Source: Opitutaceae bacterium (GTDB taxonomy: Bacteria; Verrucomicrobiota; Verrucomicrobiia; Opitutales; Opitutaceae). From it: DNA of 64,000 bases. The position numbers were made by a program, and so were the translations under genes. The notes below the pieces were generated by a model. That model made no database searches. It was not told where the DNA came from and saw only the letters and a program-made list of their open reading frames with translations. Position 1 is the first letter of the stretch, and every line of letters starts with the position of its first letter. This document shows positions 1 through 9,490 of this stretch, piece by piece. Where the stretch lies: contig JAQUYL010000010.1 of assembly GCA_028691845.1 (NCBI GenBank), positions 1-64,000 on the forward strand, written 5' to 3'.

Positions 1-456
1 ATCGATCAAGGCAGGAGGAATGCGCTCGCCGGCGGCAGTAACCATGATGGCGTCAAACGGAGCCGCTTCGGGCCAGCCCAGTGTTCCGTCGCCCTGGCGC
101 ACCCGGACGTTGACGCAGCCGATCTCGACCAGCCGCGCCGCAGCCGCCCAGGCCAGGCGAGGCAGGCGTTCGATCGTATAAACCTCACGCGTCAGCTGCG
201 CCAGTATTGCGGCCTGATAACCCGAGCCGGTTCCGATTTCCAGCACACGGCAGCCCGGTGTGATCTGCAGTCTTTCCGTCATGTAAGCCACGACCGCCGG
301 TTGGGAAATCGTCTGCCCGCAGTCGATCGGCAGAGCCCGGTCGGCATATGCTTCCTCCAGCAGATCCGGCGGCACAAACCGGTCTCGCGGTACCGTATGC
401 ATGGCGCGTACGACAGCGGGATCTCTCACGTCATAAAGCTGCAGGACATGGGGCAT
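1..456 (-). CDS. pcm: Protein-L-isoaspartate O-methyltransferase, 3' part cut by window edge
   Basis: Repairs isoaspartyl residues in damaged proteins by SAM-dependent methylation. The visible 152 codons include MPHVLQLYDV at the start, the substrate-loop region ending DCGQTISQPAVVAYM, and the SAM-binding motif VLEIGTGSGYQAAILA, followed by GDGTLGWPEAAPFDAIMV, which is characteristic of the family. The C-terminus lies outside the window. I chose the ATG at 456 because a GGAGAGG ribosome-binding sequence lies just before it; an adjacent in-frame GTG at 459 is also possible. It lies 66 bases downstream of the barrel-protein gene on the same strand. Confidence 0.88.
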   Translation of the reverse strand, partial: MPHVLQLYDVRDPAVVRAMHTVPRDRFVPPDLLEEAYADRALPIDCGQTISQPAVVAYMTERLQITPGCRVLEIGTGSGYQAAILAQLTREVYTIERLPRLAWAAAARLVEIGCVNVRVRQGDGTLGWPEAAPFDAIMVTAAGERIPPALID

Positions 457-522
457 CACGGCCTCTCCAACATCCGCAGCATAGCGCCCCGGCCGGCGAA
501 ACGCAATCCCGCCGGAGGAACG

Positions 523-1767
523 TCAGAACTTGAAACTGATTCCGCCGTGAATGCCCGCGGAACTGCCCAAATCTATCTCAGCTGCGCGCCCCTCGAGCGA
601 CTGCGTATAATCGCCAAATTTCTGCAGGGAGACCCCGGCAAAGAAGCCGGTGCGATCAGTAAGCATCAAATCAGCGCTCAGATCGGCATAATAACCCGGC
701 AGAAATTTTCTCTCGTTGCTTTCCTGAGTGGTGGAAATGACGTCGGTCACCCCCTCGACAAGCAATTGCTCCGTCAGGCTGAACTTCGTGCCGGCATAGG
801 CTCCGGCAATGCCGAGGCTTGCGCGCAGGCTCAGCCGTTCCGTCAACGTGGCTCGAACCATGGGGCCGACATGCAGCATGTAATAGGCGCCCTTGACGTT
901 CCAAAAGTCCTGCACGGTGGCGCTGCCGGGATCGCCGATGGTGGTTGTGCTGGAATAAGGAGTGGCGCTGAGCGCCGTCGTGGTCTCGAGTCCACTGTAA
1001 GTGACAACATTGCCACTCGAATCAGTCAAATTATCGAACGAAGGAGCATAATAGGGTGCTTCGACCGCTGTCTGCCCATTGAGCGAATACACATCGGTGG
1101 TGGTCACGAGCGTCGAATGAGTCAGACGGTTGACCTTGTTGTGGATGTCATTCAGGGCGATGCCGGCAGTAAGGTTGAATTCGAGGTGTTTGGAGATTTT
1201 TTTGAAGGGCCGGATGACTTCCAGGTCAATCCCGGTCGGAGGCTTGCTGTTGTGGGGAATTACGATCGACCTGTCATCGGTGATGGAGCTGTAGGTGTGA
1301 AAGGCAAGGTCCCCACCGCTCGTGACCTGGGAGCTATTGCGGTAATCCCAATTCCGGGTTGCCCCTGGCGTATAGCTCAAATAATCAGTGGCTGTGGTAA
1401 TGCTGCTGTCCTGAAATCGGCCGCCTGGAGTCGATGTTTGCGTGCCATTGGAATCGACCTCACTCGAACGCGGCAAATCCGTCTGAATCGAGCCATCATC
1501 ATAGATGCGTTCGACGGCCCCGTCGGAAACCGGCGCGATCGTGCGGATGGAGGGAACGGTGCCAAGCTTGGCACCGGAAAACCGGACTTTGCCACCAGAG
1601 CTAAGCACGTGGTAGCCAAACGTCACGGTGTTCTTGGGGACATACAAATCCTCGTCGAACATGTGACTGAAGTCCGGGACCTCCGGCCCTTCCTGCTGCG
1701 CCTGGGCGGGAAGAGAGAGTGGCAGCAAAGTCAAAAGGATGCTGGGCAGAATCAGACGATAATGCAT
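523..1767 (-). CDS. Predicted outer-membrane beta-barrel protein
   Basis: I do not recognise a named family. The protein is 414 residues from MHYRLILPSILLTLLPLSLP, a good Sec signal peptide with a cleavage site near AQA-Q. The mature part has alternating polar and hydrophobic stretches typical of barrel strands, repeated YxD/GG turns and a C-terminal phenylalanine (ISFKF), the usual outer-membrane insertion signal. A longer frame begins 19 codons upstream, but those codons (MEPPPFWLFQ) do not look like a signal. It is the fourth gene of a same-strand run parA, 325-residue protein, coiled-coil protein, barrel protein, with a 92-base gap before it. Function unknown. Confidence 0.75.
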   Translation of the reverse strand: MHYRLILPSILLTLLPLSLPAQAQQEGPEVPDFSHMFDEDLYVPKNTVTFGYHVLSSGGKVRFSGAKLGTVPSIRTIAPVSDGAVERIYDDGSIQTDLPRSSEVDSNGTQTSTPGGRFQDSSITTATDYLSYTPGATRNWDYRNSSQVTSGGDLAFHTYSSITDDRSIVIPHNSKPPTGIDLEVIRPFKKISKHLEFNLTAGIALNDIHNKVNRLTHSTLVTTTDVYSLNGQTAVEAPYYAPSFDNLTDSSGNVVTYSGLETTTALSATPYSSTTTIGDPGSATVQDFWNVKGAYYMLHVGPMVRATLTERLSLRASLGIAGAYAGTKFSLTEQLLVEGVTDVISTTQESNERKFLPGYYADLSADLMLTDRTGFFAGVSLQKFGDYTQSLEGRAAEIDLGSSAGIHGGISFKF

Positions 1768-1859
1768 TGGTGGTGGGTAAGCAGATACCGGCTGTTGGAA
1801 AAGCCAAAAAGGAGGTGGTTCCACTTTAAGGGCCGGGAGAATCGGCCTTTGCCGGGTAA

Positions 1860-2537
1860 TCAGGCCTTTTCCATGGGTTCCTTGGTTTCAGCGCCCATGA
1901 GGCCTGCTTGGCGCAATTTCCGCTTCAAATCCTCCTCCTTCTGTTCGATCTCACTTTCCTTAAGTTGCTGCTCCTGCATCTTCTGGAAAAGGGCCGCTTC
2001 GCTTTGCTCGATAAACTCCTCGCGCTCCTTGAGGGCGTTCCGGGATTCTTTGAGCGACTGCTCCTGTTTTTCCATCTCCTCCCGCAATTCCTTCAGCGCT
2101 TCAGCCTCTTCCTTCGAGACGGCACCGCTCGCTCCTGCCGCTTCCCGGCCAATCTTCTGGCGCATCGCGGCGGTCACCTGTTCGCGCGCCCTGAGCAAAG
2201 CCTCGGTTTCGGCCAGTTCGCGCTCCTTTTCCGCCAGCTTGTTGGCGGCTTCAGCCAGCGCTAGTTCACGTTCGGCCAGCTTTGTCTCCATGGCGCGCAA
2301 CGCCTTTTCCAGTTCATCCACCTGGGAGCTGCTGAGTGCGGTGCGCCCTCCCCACGGAGTGTGGGACTGCGACATGATCGCACTAATCGAACGCCGCGCC
2401 TCAGCCGTAGCCTGTGAAGCTTCCGCCGCGCGTTGCAGCGGGCTGGCTCTTCGCGGCAGCACTAGCGCCTTGGGCTCTGGAGGTTTGGGCGGGAACCGAA
2501 TGCCCGGAGGGGGGAGTTTGCCTGAAGGTGCGTCCAT
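1860..2537 (-). CDS. Coiled-coil protein of unknown function
   Basis: A 225-residue protein with no signal peptide or membrane segment. Residues 1-45 are proline- and alanine-rich. From about residue 70 to 215 it is almost entirely heptad-like and very rich in E, K, A, L, Q and R (for example LAERELALAEAANKLAEKER), so a long parallel coiled coil is likely. It starts 21 bases after the stop of the 325-residue protein, which is itself 36 bases after the ParA-like gene, so the three are probably co-transcribed. A structural or adaptor role for the ParA system is inference only. Low-complexity proteins of this kind give many false similarity hits. Confidence 0.7.
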   Translation of the reverse strand: MDAPSGKLPPPGIRFPPKPPEPKALVLPRRASPLQRAAEASQATAEARRSISAIMSQSHTPWGGRTALSSSQVDELEKALRAMETKLAERELALAEAANKLAEKERELAETEALLRAREQVTAAMRQKIGREAAGASGAVSKEEAEALKELREEMEKQEQSLKESRNALKEREEFIEQSEAALFQKMQEQQLKESEIEQKEEDLKRKLRQAGLMGAETKEPMEKA

Positions 2538-2558
2538 CCTTGGATAAACGCTATACCA

Positions 2559-3536
2559 TCAACCTCGGCCGAACAAGCGCGAGAAAAATCCTTTTATCTT
2601 TCCACCGGAGGGGGCGGAAACCTTGGGTGTAGGGGGCAGGGAGGCCAAGGCGCCCTTTATTGCCGCCTGCACCAGCTGCACCGCCACTGCTTCACGCGGT
2701 AGATCGTTCAAAACCAGAAAATACCGCTCGAGCGATCCTCCCTCCTGAACCAGCTTCAGGAGTGCCGCTTTCTGCTCCTTGAACCAGGCCAATTGCGCAT
2801 CCACCCCGCTGCGCACACCCGCCTCCATCTTGGACAGTTCGTCCCGGGATAGCGTTTTGGCCGTCGCGGCGTCCTCGCTGCTGAGCTTGGCGCCGCGGCT
2901 CTTCGCGAGCGCCAGCAGTTCGGGCCGTGGCAGGTCCGCCAGAACCAGGCCGATGGCCTCCGCCAGATGCAATCCCTGCGCGCCGCGACGAAACGGCAAA
3001 TGCCGACCGATGCCTTCTTCGTCGCCGTGGATCAACGCATTCAGCAGGCTGCGGAAGTCGCCGCCTATGACAATTTTTTGGGCGACGTCCTGAGAAAAGC
3101 TGGCAAACTGTCCTAATGTCGCCAAGCCCTGCGATTCGCAGAAGGAGCGCACGTCAGGGCTGAGTCGCGCCAACGACAACGGGAAATCGACCGGGATGCC
3201 AAGCTTCCTCAGGGTCTTGAGGATCGGGCTCTCCGCCGCGACTGCCGCATCAGCGGCCTCGACCATGTCGCCAAAGGGGGCATCAAACGCGAGTGTCTCC
3301 TGCAGTATTGAAATGAGATGATCGATCCGCTCGGGATTGCCACCGAATTCCGGCAGCAGGTGCAGTTCCTCCCAGGTAAAATCAATGTATTTCGAGGGTT
3401 TCTCGTCCTCTCCCTTGAGCGGCCAATCCTTGGTGTCCAGATTCTGGGCGAGGCTGGCCAAACTGGTGTCGATCATGATGGAGGTGCGAAAGCCTTTCCG
3501 TGCCTCATCCCAATCAGTGGCGGTAAACTTGTTCAT
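2559..3536 (-). CDS. Conserved-looking hypothetical protein in the ParA cluster
   Basis: A 325-residue protein I cannot assign. It has no signal peptide; most of it looks alpha-helical. Around residues 125-145 the stretch LSPDVRSFCESQGLATLGQF resembles the helix-hairpin-helix seen in RNA polymerase alpha C-terminal domains, a weak similarity judged by eye. The C-terminus (KIKGFFSRLFGRG) is short, basic and amphipathic and could touch the membrane. The gene lies between the ParA-like ATPase and the coiled-coil gene with gaps of 36 and 21 bases. The context suggests it is a partner of the ATPase, which is inference. Confidence 0.7.
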   Translation of the reverse strand: MNKFTATDWDEARKGFRTSIMIDTSLASLAQNLDTKDWPLKGEDEKPSKYIDFTWEELHLLPEFGGNPERIDHLISILQETLAFDAPFGDMVEAADAAVAAESPILKTLRKLGIPVDFPLSLARLSPDVRSFCESQGLATLGQFASFSQDVAQKIVIGGDFRSLLNALIHGDEEGIGRHLPFRRGAQGLHLAEAIGLVLADLPRPELLALAKSRGAKLSSEDAATAKTLSRDELSKMEAGVRSGVDAQLAWFKEQKAALLKLVQEGGSLERYFLVLNDLPREAVAVQLVQAAIKGALASLPPTPKVSAPSGGKIKGFFSRLFGRG

Positions 3537-3572
3537 GGATGGTAGAGACTGACAGTTCCGGCCCCCTGCCCT

Positions 3573-4463
3573 CTAGATGACGGGCACATGTTCGATGAGT
3601 TCCTGGGCGAGCCGGCGATAATCACTCGTCACGCTGTCGGCATCGGCTCCCTCCTGCCCCACGAGAATCGTGGGCAGGCCAAGCGTGACGGCGCGGCGGA
3701 CGACGGTGGCATCGCGGATCTGGGTGGTGAAAATCTTGGCCGACGGCGCGGTCCGCTTCTGCGTCTTGAATTGATTCAACCGCAGCTGCATTCGCATCTT
3801 TGGCACCTCGATGTCGACGTTGGTCTTTATGGCATTGAAGATAATGCCATAAACCTGCGCGGCGGGTCCCATGCTGGTTCTGCGGAAACTGGCCGACACC
3901 TGCTGAAACCGCATGAGCTTGTCCACGAGCAGCGTGAAACCAATCAGACTTAGCGCATCCGGATTGGCCGGCACATAAATTTCGTTGGCCGAGAAAATTC
4001 CGCACTGCGACGCGCGCAGGATGTTGGGTGGACAGTCAAACAGGATGTAATCGTAATTGTTTTCGATCTCGGTCAGTTGTTCCTGGAAGATCAGGTAGGC
4101 CGGCCGTTTGGCATCGCCCTTGTATTCCCCCTCGAGGTCGACCAGGTTGAAGGAGGTTGGAATCAGATCGAGCCCGGGCAGGAGTCTGCCGCCATCCTTC
4201 CCCTCGATCACACTTTGCACCAGGATATCCTTCATCTTGTCCGTACCGGGATCGAAAATCGAAAAAAGCGAGCCGACGCCCGTCGAATTGATCTTGTTCC
4301 ACCGGTCCAGCTTCAGCAGCCAGATGCTCGCGTTGGATTGCGTATCAAGATCGACCAGCAACACGCGCCGGCCTTTTTCCACCAGGCAGGAAGCCAGGTT
4401 GACTATCAGCGAGGTCTTGCCGACCCCGCCCTTGTAGTTGACGAATGCAATTTTACGCGACAT
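3573..4463 (-). CDS. ParA/MinD-family ATPase
   Basis: A 296-residue member of the deviant Walker-A ATPases that position DNA, proteins or organelles. It has FVNYKGGVGKTSL at residues 7-19 (signature lysine K11, P-loop K16), a second motif VDLDTQSNAS, and a Walker-B-like YILFDCPPN. The ATG at 4463 was chosen because the nucleotide-binding motif begins a few residues later; an in-frame extension of 49 codons has no recognisable content. No parB gene or parS-like palindrome cluster is nearby, so this is an orphan ParA, not the chromosomal parAB pair. Downstream same-strand genes encode the unknown 325-residue, coiled-coil and barrel proteins. Confidence 0.9.
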   Translation of the reverse strand: MSRKIAFVNYKGGVGKTSLIVNLASCLVEKGRRVLLVDLDTQSNASIWLLKLDRWNKINSTGVGSLFSIFDPGTDKMKDILVQSVIEGKDGGRLLPGLDLIPTSFNLVDLEGEYKGDAKRPAYLIFQEQLTEIENNYDYILFDCPPNILRASQCGIFSANEIYVPANPDALSLIGFTLLVDKLMRFQQVSASFRRTSMGPAAQVYGIIFNAIKTNVDIEVPKMRMQLRLNQFKTQKRTAPSAKIFTTQIRDATVVRRAVTLGLPTILVGQEGADADSVTSDYRRLAQELIEHVPVI

Positions 4464-5009
4464 CGGGAAGCTTGACGATACAAAAACATGTTCACCTCGG
4501 CTTTGCGAGCGAGGAAAAAATTCACGGGGCCATTGATTTGAAATTGGCGGCGGCCGCACGCCCCCTTTCCCTGGCGGGCAATTCTGGGAAAATGCGCCAC
4601 CAGCCGGCACCGGACTATTGACACTGCCGTCGGCGCCCCATGGCGAATGTCAGCGGACTGGCCCAGCCGCTGCCGCCCTCCCCTGCTCCGATATTCCCCC
4701 AGGCGGGATCGGTCCGGCTTCCACGAATCCTCAATCAAACGCTCCTCCGCAACAGTTGCGAAATGCCTTGGCTTGGAGCGCTATTGGATCAAAGAATGCC
4801 ACCGTGTTGCGCGCCACCTTGATCAGCCAGCCTTCCGAATTTCCCGCCGACATGACGCAAGGGGAAACCGCTGCAGGCAGGACGCATGCAGTGCGACTCG
4901 AGGGCATGGGGATCCCGCCTATTGCCACCCTCAGGGGACCCTTTTACGCGAGCAGGAAAAGGGGGAAGCCGGCTGCGCAACAAATCCCATGTGATCGTTC
5001 CATTACCTT
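4464..5009. other. Divergent intergenic region, 546 bases
   Basis: Lies between the ParA-like gene (leftward) and the hybrid kinase gene (rightward), so it should hold both promoters. Short open frames exist on both strands, but none has a recognisable protein motif or good start context. I see no tRNA, no clear terminator and no repeat. A small hairpin (CCTCG / CGAGG) occurs near 4495-4515. Confidence 0.5.
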
Positions 5010-7379
5010 GTGAAAGATCTCCCGCTCCGCTGGAAACTAACCCTGTTGATCCTGCTCGTCTGCACTCTGTCGCTGGCGGCAGCATTCACTAGTTTCATTC
5101 TCTACGATTCGTGGCGGATGCACGCCCTCATCGCCCGGCGGCTTGACACCACCAAGACTCTCATCGTTGAAAAAGCGGTCGCCGCCTTCCTGCAAAAGTC
5201 AGACGAGCCCCAGATCTCTCTGAAACTGCTCGAGAATGACCCCCAAATAGTCGCCGCCGCCGTCTACTCGAACAAGAATCTCCTGCTCGCCAAGTACATT
5301 AGGGCGGACAGCAAGGAATACATCCCTCGCCCCCAGCAGATGCAGGGCTTTCTGGGCGCGGACACCACCGTGGTCTATGCTCCAATTCGGATGGGCAAGC
5401 AGATCTTCGGCAACCTTTACATCAAGGCCGATCTGGGACCGGGGCAAAAGGGACGCGTAGGGGATCTGCTGCGCGGCGGCCTGATTATCCTGCTGGCGTC
5501 GACGCTGTTCTCCTTCGCCGTCGCTTACAAGCTGCAGCAGCACATCTCCGGCCCCATTGCGGCCCTGGCCCGGGCCGCCACTACGGTCACGCGCGAGCAC
5601 AATTATAGCGTCCGGGTCGCCGAAATGAGCTCGGCTGAAATCGCCGATCTCATCGAGGCATTCAATACGATGCTGGCCACCATCCAGGAGCGCACGGCCC
5701 AGCTGCAGGTTTCCACGGCCTCCCTGGAGAAGGCCAATCAGACGCTTGAGCAAAAGGTGCAGGAGCGCACCGCCGAACTCGCCAAGGCCGTCGTGGCCGC
5801 GGAGGAGGCCAACAAGTCCAAAAGCGCCTTTCTCGCCAAGATGAGCCATGAGCTGCGCACTCCGCTCAATGCCATCATCGGTTACAGCGAAATCCTCCTC
5901 GAGGACGCCACCGACTCCGGCAACGCTTCCGCTGCCGCCGACCTGAACAAGATCATTAGCGCAGCCCGCCATCTGCTCGGCCTTATCAATGATATACTCG
6001 ATCTCTCGAAAATCGAGGCCGGCCGCATGGATCTCTACCTCGAAACCTTCGATCTCGCGAAGATCATCGGCGAAGTCGCCTCCACCGTCACGCCCCTCGT
6101 CGCCCAAAAGGGAAACACCCTCGAGGTGCAGTGTCCTGCGAAGATCGGCCAGATGCACGCCGACTCCACCAAGGTGAAGCAGATGCTCCTCAACCTCATC
6201 AGCAATGCCAGCAAGTTCACGGAGCGGGGCCGCATCAAGCTCGACATCTCCCACCAGCTGGACGGGGCCGACGAATGGTATGTCCTGGCCGTGGCCGACA
6301 GCGGCATCGGCATGACACCGGAACAGCTGGGCCGCCTCTTCCAAGCCTTCAGCCAAGCCGATGCCTCCACCACCAGTAAATTCGGCGGCACCGGCCTCGG
6401 CCTCGCCATCTCCCAGCAGTTCGCGCACATGATGGGCGGAAACATCACCGTCACCAGCGAGCCCGGCAAAGGCTCCACCTTCACAATCCGGCTGCCGGTC
6501 CGGGTAAAGAGCCATCCCGCCGGCATCCTGCGGGTGGCGGGCGAAACCGCACCGCTGCCCCCGCCCGCTACCGCCGCCGAAGCCACCCCTGCCACCAAGC
6601 ACCTCCGGCGCGTCCTGATTATCGATGACGATGAAAGCGTCCACAAGGATCTGGCCGCACCTTTGGAACACGAGGGCTTCAAGGTGATAAGTGCCCGCAA
6701 CGGTCGTGACGGCCTGCGCATCGCCTCGGAAATTCTGCCCGATGTCATTGTGCTCGACATCCTCATGCCGGGCGTCGACGGATGGTCGGTCCTGAGCGAG
6801 ATCAAAAAAACACCCGCGCTGGCCTCCATCCCGGTGATTTTATTGACCATGACGGACGATAAGGAATTGGGATTCGCGCTCGGCGCGACCGGCTTCATCA
6901 CTAAGCCCGTCCAGCAGGAGTCCCTCCTGGAGATCCTCAAAAAACATGAGGACCCCAAGGATGGCCTGCCCCGGCACGCCCTGGTCGTGGAGGACGATCC
7001 CAGCCAACGCGACGTCGTCGTCCGCATGCTCACGAAGGAAGGCTGGGCCACGGAGATCGCGATCAATGGGCAGAAGGCCCTGGAAAGCGTGGCGGCCCGC
7101 CAGCCGGCAATCATCCTGCTCGACCTGCTAATGGCCGAGATGGACGGCTTTGAATTCCTCACTCATCTGCGCGCCAACCCCGAATGGACGGATATCCCCG
7201 TCGTGGTGCTGACATCCATGGACCTCAGTCACGATGTCCGCGACCGTCTCCAGGGCAAGGTTGACAAAATTTTCCAAAAAGGTCGCTACGCCCGTGAGGA
7301 TCTTTTCCGGCAAATCCGGGAGAGCGTCCGCACGTTTGTTTCGGCTCGGGCCTCCCGGCCTCCCTTCCCAAAAAAATAA
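5010..7379 (+). CDS. Membrane hybrid sensor histidine kinase with two receiver domains
   Basis: A 789-residue sensor kinase. Order: transmembrane helix about 10-32, an extracytoplasmic sensor region to about 150, a second transmembrane helix about 155-172, HAMP ([11 protein letters not shown] at its end), coiled coil, dimerisation domain with [14 protein letters not shown] (phospho-accepting His280), ATPase domain with NLISNASKF and [11 protein letters not shown], then two receiver domains with phospho-acceptors Asp583 and Asp705. It starts with GTG at 5010; no ATG fits better and no strong ribosome-binding site is visible. The next two genes are a lone receiver and a receiver-cyclase, so phosphate is probably relayed within this cassette. 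No DNA-binding output is encoded here. Confidence 0.93.
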   Translation: MKDLPLRWKLTLLILLVCTLSLAAAFTSFILYDSWRMHALIARRLDTTKTLIVEKAVAAFLQKSDEPQISLKLLENDPQIVAAAVYSNKNLLLAKYIRADSKEYIPRPQQMQGFLGADTTVVYAPIRMGKQIFGNLYIKADLGPGQKGRVGDLLRGGLIILLASTLFSFAVAYKLQQHISGPIAALARAATTVTREHNYSVRVAEMSSAEIADLIEAFNTMLATIQERTAQLQVSTASLEKANQTLEQKVQERTAELAKAVVAAEEANKSKSAFLAKMSHELRTPLNAIIGYSEILLEDATDSGNASAAADLNKIISAARHLLGLINDILDLSKIEAGRMDLYLETFDLAKIIGEVASTVTPLVAQKGNTLEVQCPAKIGQMHADSTKVKQMLLNLISNASKFTERGRIKLDISHQLDGADEWYVLAVADSGIGMTPEQLGRLFQAFSQADASTTSKFGGTGLGLAISQQFAHMMGGNITVTSEPGKGSTFTIRLPVRVKSHPAGILRVAGETAPLPPPATAAEATPATKHLRRVLIIDDDESVHKDLAAPLEHEGFKVISARNGRDGLRIASEILPDVIVLDILMPGVDGWSVLSEIKKTPALASIPVILLTMTDDKELGFALGATGFITKPVQQESLLEILKKHEDPKDGLPRHALVVEDDPSQRDVVVRMLTKEGWATEIAINGQKALESVAARQPAIILLDLLMAEMDGFEFLTHLRANPEWTDIPVVVLTSMDLSHDVRDRLQGKVDKIFQKGRYAREDLFRQIRESVRTFVSARASRPPFPKK

Positions 7380-7394
7380 ACCCAATCCCGTCCC

Positions 7395-7772
7395 ATGCCT
7401 AAGATCCTTCTGGTTGAAGATAATGAGATGAACCGTGACATGCTTTCCCGCCGTCTGGAACGCAAGGGCTACACCGTGGCCGTGGCGGTCGACGGCGCGG
7501 CCGGCGTGGAAAGCGCGAAGTCAGCCTCCCCCGACCTCATCCTTATGGATATGAGCCTGCCGGTCATTGATGGCTGGGAGGCCACCCGCCGCCTCAAGGC
7601 GGATCCGGCCACGGCGGCGATCCCCGTCATCGCCCTGACGGCGTACGCCATGACGGAGGACCGCGACAAGGCCCTCGGCGCCGGTTGCGACGATTTCGAC
7701 ACAAAGCCAGTTGAACTCCCCCGTCTGCTGGGCAAGATTGAGGAACTGCTCAAGAAGCGGACCACACCTTGA
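7395..7772 (+). CDS. Single-domain response regulator (CheY/DivK-like)
   Basis: A 125-residue stand-alone receiver. The acidic pair is in LLVEDNEMNRDML, the phospho-acceptor is Asp52 in LILMDMSLP, and the conserved Thr and Lys are in IALTAYA and DTKPVE. There is no output domain. It starts 15 bases after the hybrid kinase, and its TGA overlaps the ATG of the cyclase gene (TGATG), so translation of the two is coupled. Likely a phosphotransfer or diffusible intermediate between kinase and cyclase, by context. Confidence 0.93.
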   Translation: MPKILLVEDNEMNRDMLSRRLERKGYTVAVAVDGAAGVESAKSASPDLILMDMSLPVIDGWEATRRLKADPATAAIPVIALTAYAMTEDRDKALGAGCDDFDTKPVELPRLLGKIEELLKKRTTP

Positions 7773-9448
7773 TGAGCGACGCGCCCCAGACTCCCGATCA
7801 TCTGCCATCCTCCCCGACCGGCTCGCGAGGGACCGGATCATCGCCCGACGGCGCCCATTCGCGGGCGATCCGATCGGCCGAATTTGAAGTGCTCTCAAAG
7901 CTGCGCCACTCCCTCCGCACCCCGCTCAACCAGATCATCGGCTACTGCGAAATGCTTCTGGAATCGGCCGAGGAAATCCAGTCCGCCGGCCTCCGGCGCG
8001 ACTTGAAAAAGATTCATACCGCCGGCGGACAGCTCCTGGCCCTGCTCAACGACGCGCTCGCCCCCTGGAAATTGGAGACCGGCAAGATCGACCTGCTTGC
8101 CCTGCGGCACGACATGCGCAGCCCAATCAATTCTATCATCGGTTACTGCGAACTGTGCCGGGAGGAGGCCGAGGCGGCACAGCAGCGTCTGCTGGTCGAC
8201 GACCTGGGCAAGATCGCCCTCGCGGCCCAGAACCTCCACAGCCTGGTGGAGAGCAAGGAATATCCCACGCGGATCAATCTCGGCGACGCCTCCACCGACA
8301 TCGGCCTCTCCGCCGACGCCGTGCTGGGACCCGGCATGATCACCACCGCTCCGTTCGCCGCGCCCGTGGACCTGCTCACAGGCGAGCCGGCCGGAACTAC
8401 CGGCCGCATCCTCGTGGTTGATGACGATGCGATGAACCGCGAAATGCTCCAGCGGCGGCTGCGGCGAATGGGTTATGAGGTCGATGAGGCCCCTGACGGC
8501 AGGGCCGCCCTCGCTACTCTCAAAAAAAAGGCATTTGATCTCGTACTGCTCGATATCGTCATGCCGGAACTCGACGGTTTCCACACCCTCGAGTTCATCC
8601 GCGCCGACCCCTATCTGCGCAATGTCCCCGTCATAATGCTGACGGCACTGGATGAGGTCGACAGCACGGTGAGGTGCATTGAAGCGGGGGCCGAAGACTA
8701 TGTGCCGAAACCCTTCAACCCCGTCATCCTCCGCGCCCGCATCAACGCCTCGCTGGAGAAAAAACATCTCCGCGATCAGGAACAAGCCTACCTGGCTCAG
8801 CTTCATTCCGAACGGGCCAAATCCGAGCGCCTCCTGCTCAACACGCTTCCGCAACCCATCGCCAACCGGCTCAAGCAGGGCGAGCGAACCATCGTCGACA
8901 GTTTCCCCGAGTCGACCGTCGTTTTCGCCGACATCGTGGATTTCACCCGCATCGCGACCCGGAACGCGCCCAGCCGCACGGTGCAGCTGCTCAACGACAT
9001 TTTCTCCACCTTCGACCGCATTGCTGAAACGCTGCACCTGGAAAAGATCAAGACCATCGGCGACTCCTATATGCTGGTGGGCGGAGTGCCGACGCCGCAG
9101 GCCAACCACGCCGAGGCTTGCGCCGACGCGGCCCTGGAGATGCTCGAGGCCCTCAAGTCATTCAACCGTCGGAATCATCTCGACTGGAGCATCCGCATCG
9201 GCATGAACAGCGGTCCCGTCGTGGCGGGTATCATCGGCACCAAAAAATTTTCCTATGACCTTTGGGGGGACACGGTGAATATCGCCAGCCGCATGGAATC
9301 CCAAGGCCAGGCCGGCCGGATTCAGTTATCCGAGGCAACCCGCCAGCTGCTGCGGAATCACTTCCATCTCGAGGCGCGCGGCATGGTACAGATCAAACAC
9401 GCCGAGCCCATGCCAGTTTACCACCTGCTCGGGCGGAAAAACAGCTGA
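7772..9448 (+). CDS. Response-regulator class III adenylate cyclase with two histidine-box segments
   Basis: A 558-residue protein predicted to make cyclic AMP. Two consecutive kinase-type dimerisation segments, RHSLRTPLNQIIGYCE (His46) and RHDMRSPINSIIGYCE (His113), are followed not by an ATPase domain but by a receiver (phospho-acceptor Asp261 in LLDIVMPELDG). Then come a short coiled coil and a class III cyclase domain with metal-binding aspartates in FADIVDFT and KTIGDSYM and the adenylate-type FSYDLWGDTVNIASRM. The ATG at 7772 overlaps the upstream stop; a TTG one codon earlier is the only alternative. The receiver presumably gates the cyclase. The histidine segments could be phosphotransfer or dimerisation sites. 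Confidence 0.92.
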   Translation: MSDAPQTPDHLPSSPTGSRGTGSSPDGAHSRAIRSAEFEVLSKLRHSLRTPLNQIIGYCEMLLESAEEIQSAGLRRDLKKIHTAGGQLLALLNDALAPWKLETGKIDLLALRHDMRSPINSIIGYCELCREEAEAAQQRLLVDDLGKIALAAQNLHSLVESKEYPTRINLGDASTDIGLSADAVLGPGMITTAPFAAPVDLLTGEPAGTTGRILVVDDDAMNREMLQRRLRRMGYEVDEAPDGRAALATLKKKAFDLVLLDIVMPELDGFHTLEFIRADPYLRNVPVIMLTALDEVDSTVRCIEAGAEDYVPKPFNPVILRARINASLEKKHLRDQEQAYLAQLHSERAKSERLLLNTLPQPIANRLKQGERTIVDSFPESTVVFADIVDFTRIATRNAPSRTVQLLNDIFSTFDRIAETLHLEKIKTIGDSYMLVGGVPTPQANHAEACADAALEMLEALKSFNRRNHLDWSIRIGMNSGPVVAGIIGTKKFSYDLWGDTVNIASRMESQGQAGRIQLSEATRQLLRNHFHLEARGMVQIKHAEPMPVYHLLGRKNS

Positions 9449-9490
9449 TGGCGGCTTTTTAATCGGGGGGAATCGGGCGCAAGCGGCGGC

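Noticed and set aside
301-2547. 748-codon open frame on the plus strand
   Set aside because: It runs antisense to the barrel and coiled-coil genes, has no domain and a low-complexity Ser/Ala/Arg-rich end. It is a product of high GC and codon bias on the other strand.
4618-5013. 131-codon plus-strand frame before the hybrid kinase
   Set aside because: No motif, poor start context, several overlapping frames of equal quality; treated as promoter region.
5199-6671. 490-codon minus-strand frame within the hybrid kinase
   Set aside because: Antisense to well-conserved kinase domains; composition is Gly/Asp/His-rich without motifs.
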